6,162 nt of DNA from JAZTZP01 sp045637525 (lineage in GTDB: Bacteria; Bacillota; Clostridia; UBA1381), in contig JAZTZP010000004.1 of the NCBI GenBank assembly GCA_045637525.1, forward strand, positions 1-6,162, written 5' to 3'. Under the pieces are notes generated by a model. The model did no database searches and was not told the DNA's origin. It worked only from the letters and a program-made list of their open reading frames with translations. A program made the translations under genes and the position numbers. Positions 5,260-6,162 of the stretch are shown piece after piece (within the stretch, counting starts at the first letter, position 1; every line of letters begins with the position of its first letter).

Positions 5260-5292
5260 AAAAAATTCAGGCGTTTTTGCCTGAATTTTTTT
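5260..5292 (+). terminator. Rho-independent terminator after metK
   Basis: An A-run plus ATTCAGGC (5265-5272), loop GTTTTT, then GCCTGAAT (5279-5286) and a run of seven T (5286-5292). The A- and T-runs extend the stem to about 13 bp. It begins nine bases after the metK stop and closes the lexA-metK unit. Confidence 0.92.
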
Positions 5293-5368
5293 GGCATTTT
5301 AAATTAGTGAAATGTATCTCGTTTTGCCGGGGGTGGAAATTGTGAAATTGAGAGCCGGCGTTTTTATT

Positions 5369-5407
5369 GAAAAGGACAGATTTCGTTTTTTGAAATCTGT
5401 CCTTTTC
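5369..5407 (-). terminator. 16-bp stem-loop directly after the tRNA 3' end
   Basis: GAAAAGGACAGATTTC (5369-5384), a 7-base loop, and its exact complement (5392-5407) form a perfect 16-bp stem whose last base touches the encoded CCA of tRNA-Gly. In the tRNA direction the stem is followed by AATAAAAA, not a U-tract. It is therefore terminator-like and may instead serve in 3' end processing. Confidence 0.5.
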
Positions 5408-5481
<74 letters not shown>

Positions 5482-5501
5482 AAATGTTAAATTGTATTTT
5501 T

Positions 5502-5530
5502 ATTATATCAAAAGAGGACTTAAATGTCAA
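5502..5530 (-). promoter_or_regulatory. Consensus sigma-A promoter for tRNA-Gly
   Basis: On the minus strand, TTGACA (5530-5525), 17 bases, then TATAAT (5507-5502): both hexamers match the consensus perfectly. Transcription would start near 5495, about 14 bases before the mature tRNA. Confidence 0.9.
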
Positions 5531-5700
5531 TAGCAAAAACAGTAAATTCACGATTTATACATATTTTTTTTATTGGAATACTTGTTTTACGGCAAAATGC
5601 AGATAAATTATAGTTTGTCGGGGAAATGAAATTTCCCTGCGACCCATTTTCCGATTTGTAAGTTTAAGATTATCTATATATTGTAGCGATTACTTATCGA
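5531..5700. other. Intergenic AT-rich stretch with a family 1-like terminus
   Basis: I see no gene here. ATAAATTATAGTTTGTC at 5603-5619 matches the family 1 terminal repeat at 16 of 17 bases and is followed by the hairpin GGGAAAT-GAA-ATTTCCC (5621-5637). The interior does not resemble family 1, and no matching right end is found within the window. It may be a remnant or a related element family. Confidence 0.4.
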
Positions 5701-5715
5701 GTTGCGCAAGCACAC

Positions 5716-5738
5716 GCCGCTTTTACGTCAAAAGCGGC
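5716..5738. repeat. 9-bp stem-loop
   Basis: GCCGCTTTT-ACGTC-AAAAGCGGC is a perfect inverted repeat at the edge of a GC-richer block. It has no following U-tract. It encloses the stop codon of the start-less minus-strand frame (5728-5907). Confidence 0.6.
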
Positions 5739-5747
5739 ACCAAAACC

Positions 5748-5771
5748 CCAAAGGGGAGAAATCCCCTTTGG
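5748..5771. repeat. 10-bp stem-loop with GAAA loop
   Basis: CCAAAGGGGA-GAAA-TCCCCTTTGG is a perfect 10-bp stem closed by GAAA, a GNRA-type tetraloop when transcribed on the plus strand. It lies 9 bases after the preceding hairpin. There is no U-tract. Confidence 0.65.
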
Positions 5772-5829
5772 AAACCTCTTTAAAGCCCGTATCGATGTTA
5801 AATGCTACAACTTCCAACGCGCGAAGAAC

Positions 5830-5875
5830 GGCAAACGGCGCGTCTGATGCGAAGGGAAAGGCCGCACCGTTTGCC
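5830..5875. repeat. Long-range inverted repeat, 9-bp arms
   Basis: GGCAAACGG (5830-5838) pairs with CCGTTTGCC (5867-5875) around a 28-base centre rich in G and C. Together with the two stem-loops to its left it makes 5716-5875 a structured block. Confidence 0.55.
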
Positions 5876-5907
5876 TTAACTTGGATTTTAGATTGTCCTG
5901 TTTTTTT

Positions 5908-6070
5908 CTACTCTTTACCGAGACAACTTTCTGTTTTACAATGACGCTTATTGAGGAAGCCACGTAGAGAATTTACAAATTTTTGTAATTAAAATTATAG
6001 GCTGTTTCATAAATTAAGAATATTAATCAACAGTAGTCACAGAAAGTTTGCTTTGCCGGATCTTAGTGGA
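5908..6070. other. Intergenic stretch without a gene
   Basis: I find no coding region. The only structure noted is an AT-rich 7-bp stem TTACAAA-TT-TTTGTAA (5973-5988), which lacks the features of a terminator. Confidence 0.5.
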
Positions 6071-6116
6071 GGCAAGCGGATAAGTGCGCTGACGAAGTCA
6101 CTAGCACCCGCTTGCC
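6071..6116. repeat. Nested stem-loop structure
   Basis: Outer arms GGCAAGCGG (6071-6079) and CCGCTTGCC (6108-6116), middle arms GTGC (6084-6087) and GCAC (6104-6107), and inner hairpin TGAC-GAA-GTCA (6090-6100) stack into one extended imperfect hairpin. An alternative pairing AGTG/CACT (6083-6086 with 6099-6102) exists. It resembles the hairpin-rich repeats elsewhere in the window in style but not in sequence. The remaining bases to 6162 contain no recognisable gene. Confidence 0.55.
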
Positions 6117-6162
6117 GTTTACCGCCGGTTTGCTGCTATGCTGTTCCGACTCAATAAAAAAA

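Larger units (their letters stand above)
5728..5907 (-). pseudogene. Start-less 59-codon open frame in a GC-richer block (gene remnant or repeat)
   Basis: Between a TAG ending at 5908 and a TGA at 5728-5730 the minus strand has an uninterrupted frame. It reads in part A-N-G-A-A-F-P-F-A-S-D-A-P-F-A-V-L, then L-E-V-V-A-F-N-I-D-T-G-F-K and K-G-D-F-S-P-L-G-F-W. No ATG, GTG or well-placed TTG start and no ribosome site is present. The segment is clearly richer in GC than its surroundings and contains hairpins, so it may be a piece of a mobile repeat read as protein, or the tail of a decayed gene. I cannot assign a function. The opposing plus-strand frame 5702-5944 is arginine- and lysine-rich with no ribosome site and looks spurious. 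Confidence 0.3.

Noticed and set aside
5702..5944. Plus-strand 80-codon frame
   Set aside because: No ribosome site, runs through several hairpins, and its composition looks random; the minus frame is at least as plausible but lacks a start.

Overview
The window looks like the chromosome of a low-GC Firmicute of class Clostridia, probably a gut Oscillospiraceae/Ruminococcaceae-type organism. Grounds: an AT-rich background, strong AGGAGG-type ribosome sites, consensus sigma-A promoters (TTGACA-N17-TATAAT), Gram-positive-type LexA and MetK proteins, a tRNA-Gly with encoded CCA, and several families of small hairpin-rich repeats between genes. The family-level placement is an inference from general look, not from a search.

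Layout. 1-168 is a truncated copy of a palindromic miniature element (family 1). 196-1647 (minus strand) holds two genes of unknown function, a 335-aa and a 125-aa protein, apparently one transcript from a promoter at 1894-1922. Their leader contains a second kind of miniature element (family 2, copy A, 1679-1842). 1970-2226 is a full-length family 1 element inverted relative to the first; the two share a 98-bp perfect inverted repeat and bracket the gene pair. 2243-3160 is a plus-strand EamA/DMT-type membrane transporter starting 16 bases after the element end. Its last codons overlap the control region of the next gene, lexA: a consensus promoter and a good candidate LexA operator. Family 2 copy B (3222-3411) is inserted between that promoter and the lexA ribosome site. 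lexA (3432-4046) is followed after 20 bases by metK (4067-5251), which ends at a clear rho-independent terminator. A minus-strand tRNA-Gly(UCC) at 5408-5481 has its own consensus promoter. From about 5532 to the end I find no convincing gene; it holds hairpins, a GC-richer block with a start-less open frame, and a nested stem-loop near the right edge.

How it fits together. lexA and metK look like one transcription unit under an autoregulated SOS promoter. This would tie S-adenosylmethionine synthetase expression to lexA, and no SAM riboswitch is visible before metK. The most notable pattern is that both family 2 elements sit in 5' leaders, between a sigma-A promoter and a ribosome site, in the same orientation relative to the downstream gene. 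Each gives a leader of about 240 nt ending in the same strong hairpin just before the ribosome site. They may act as mobile leader-RNA modules.
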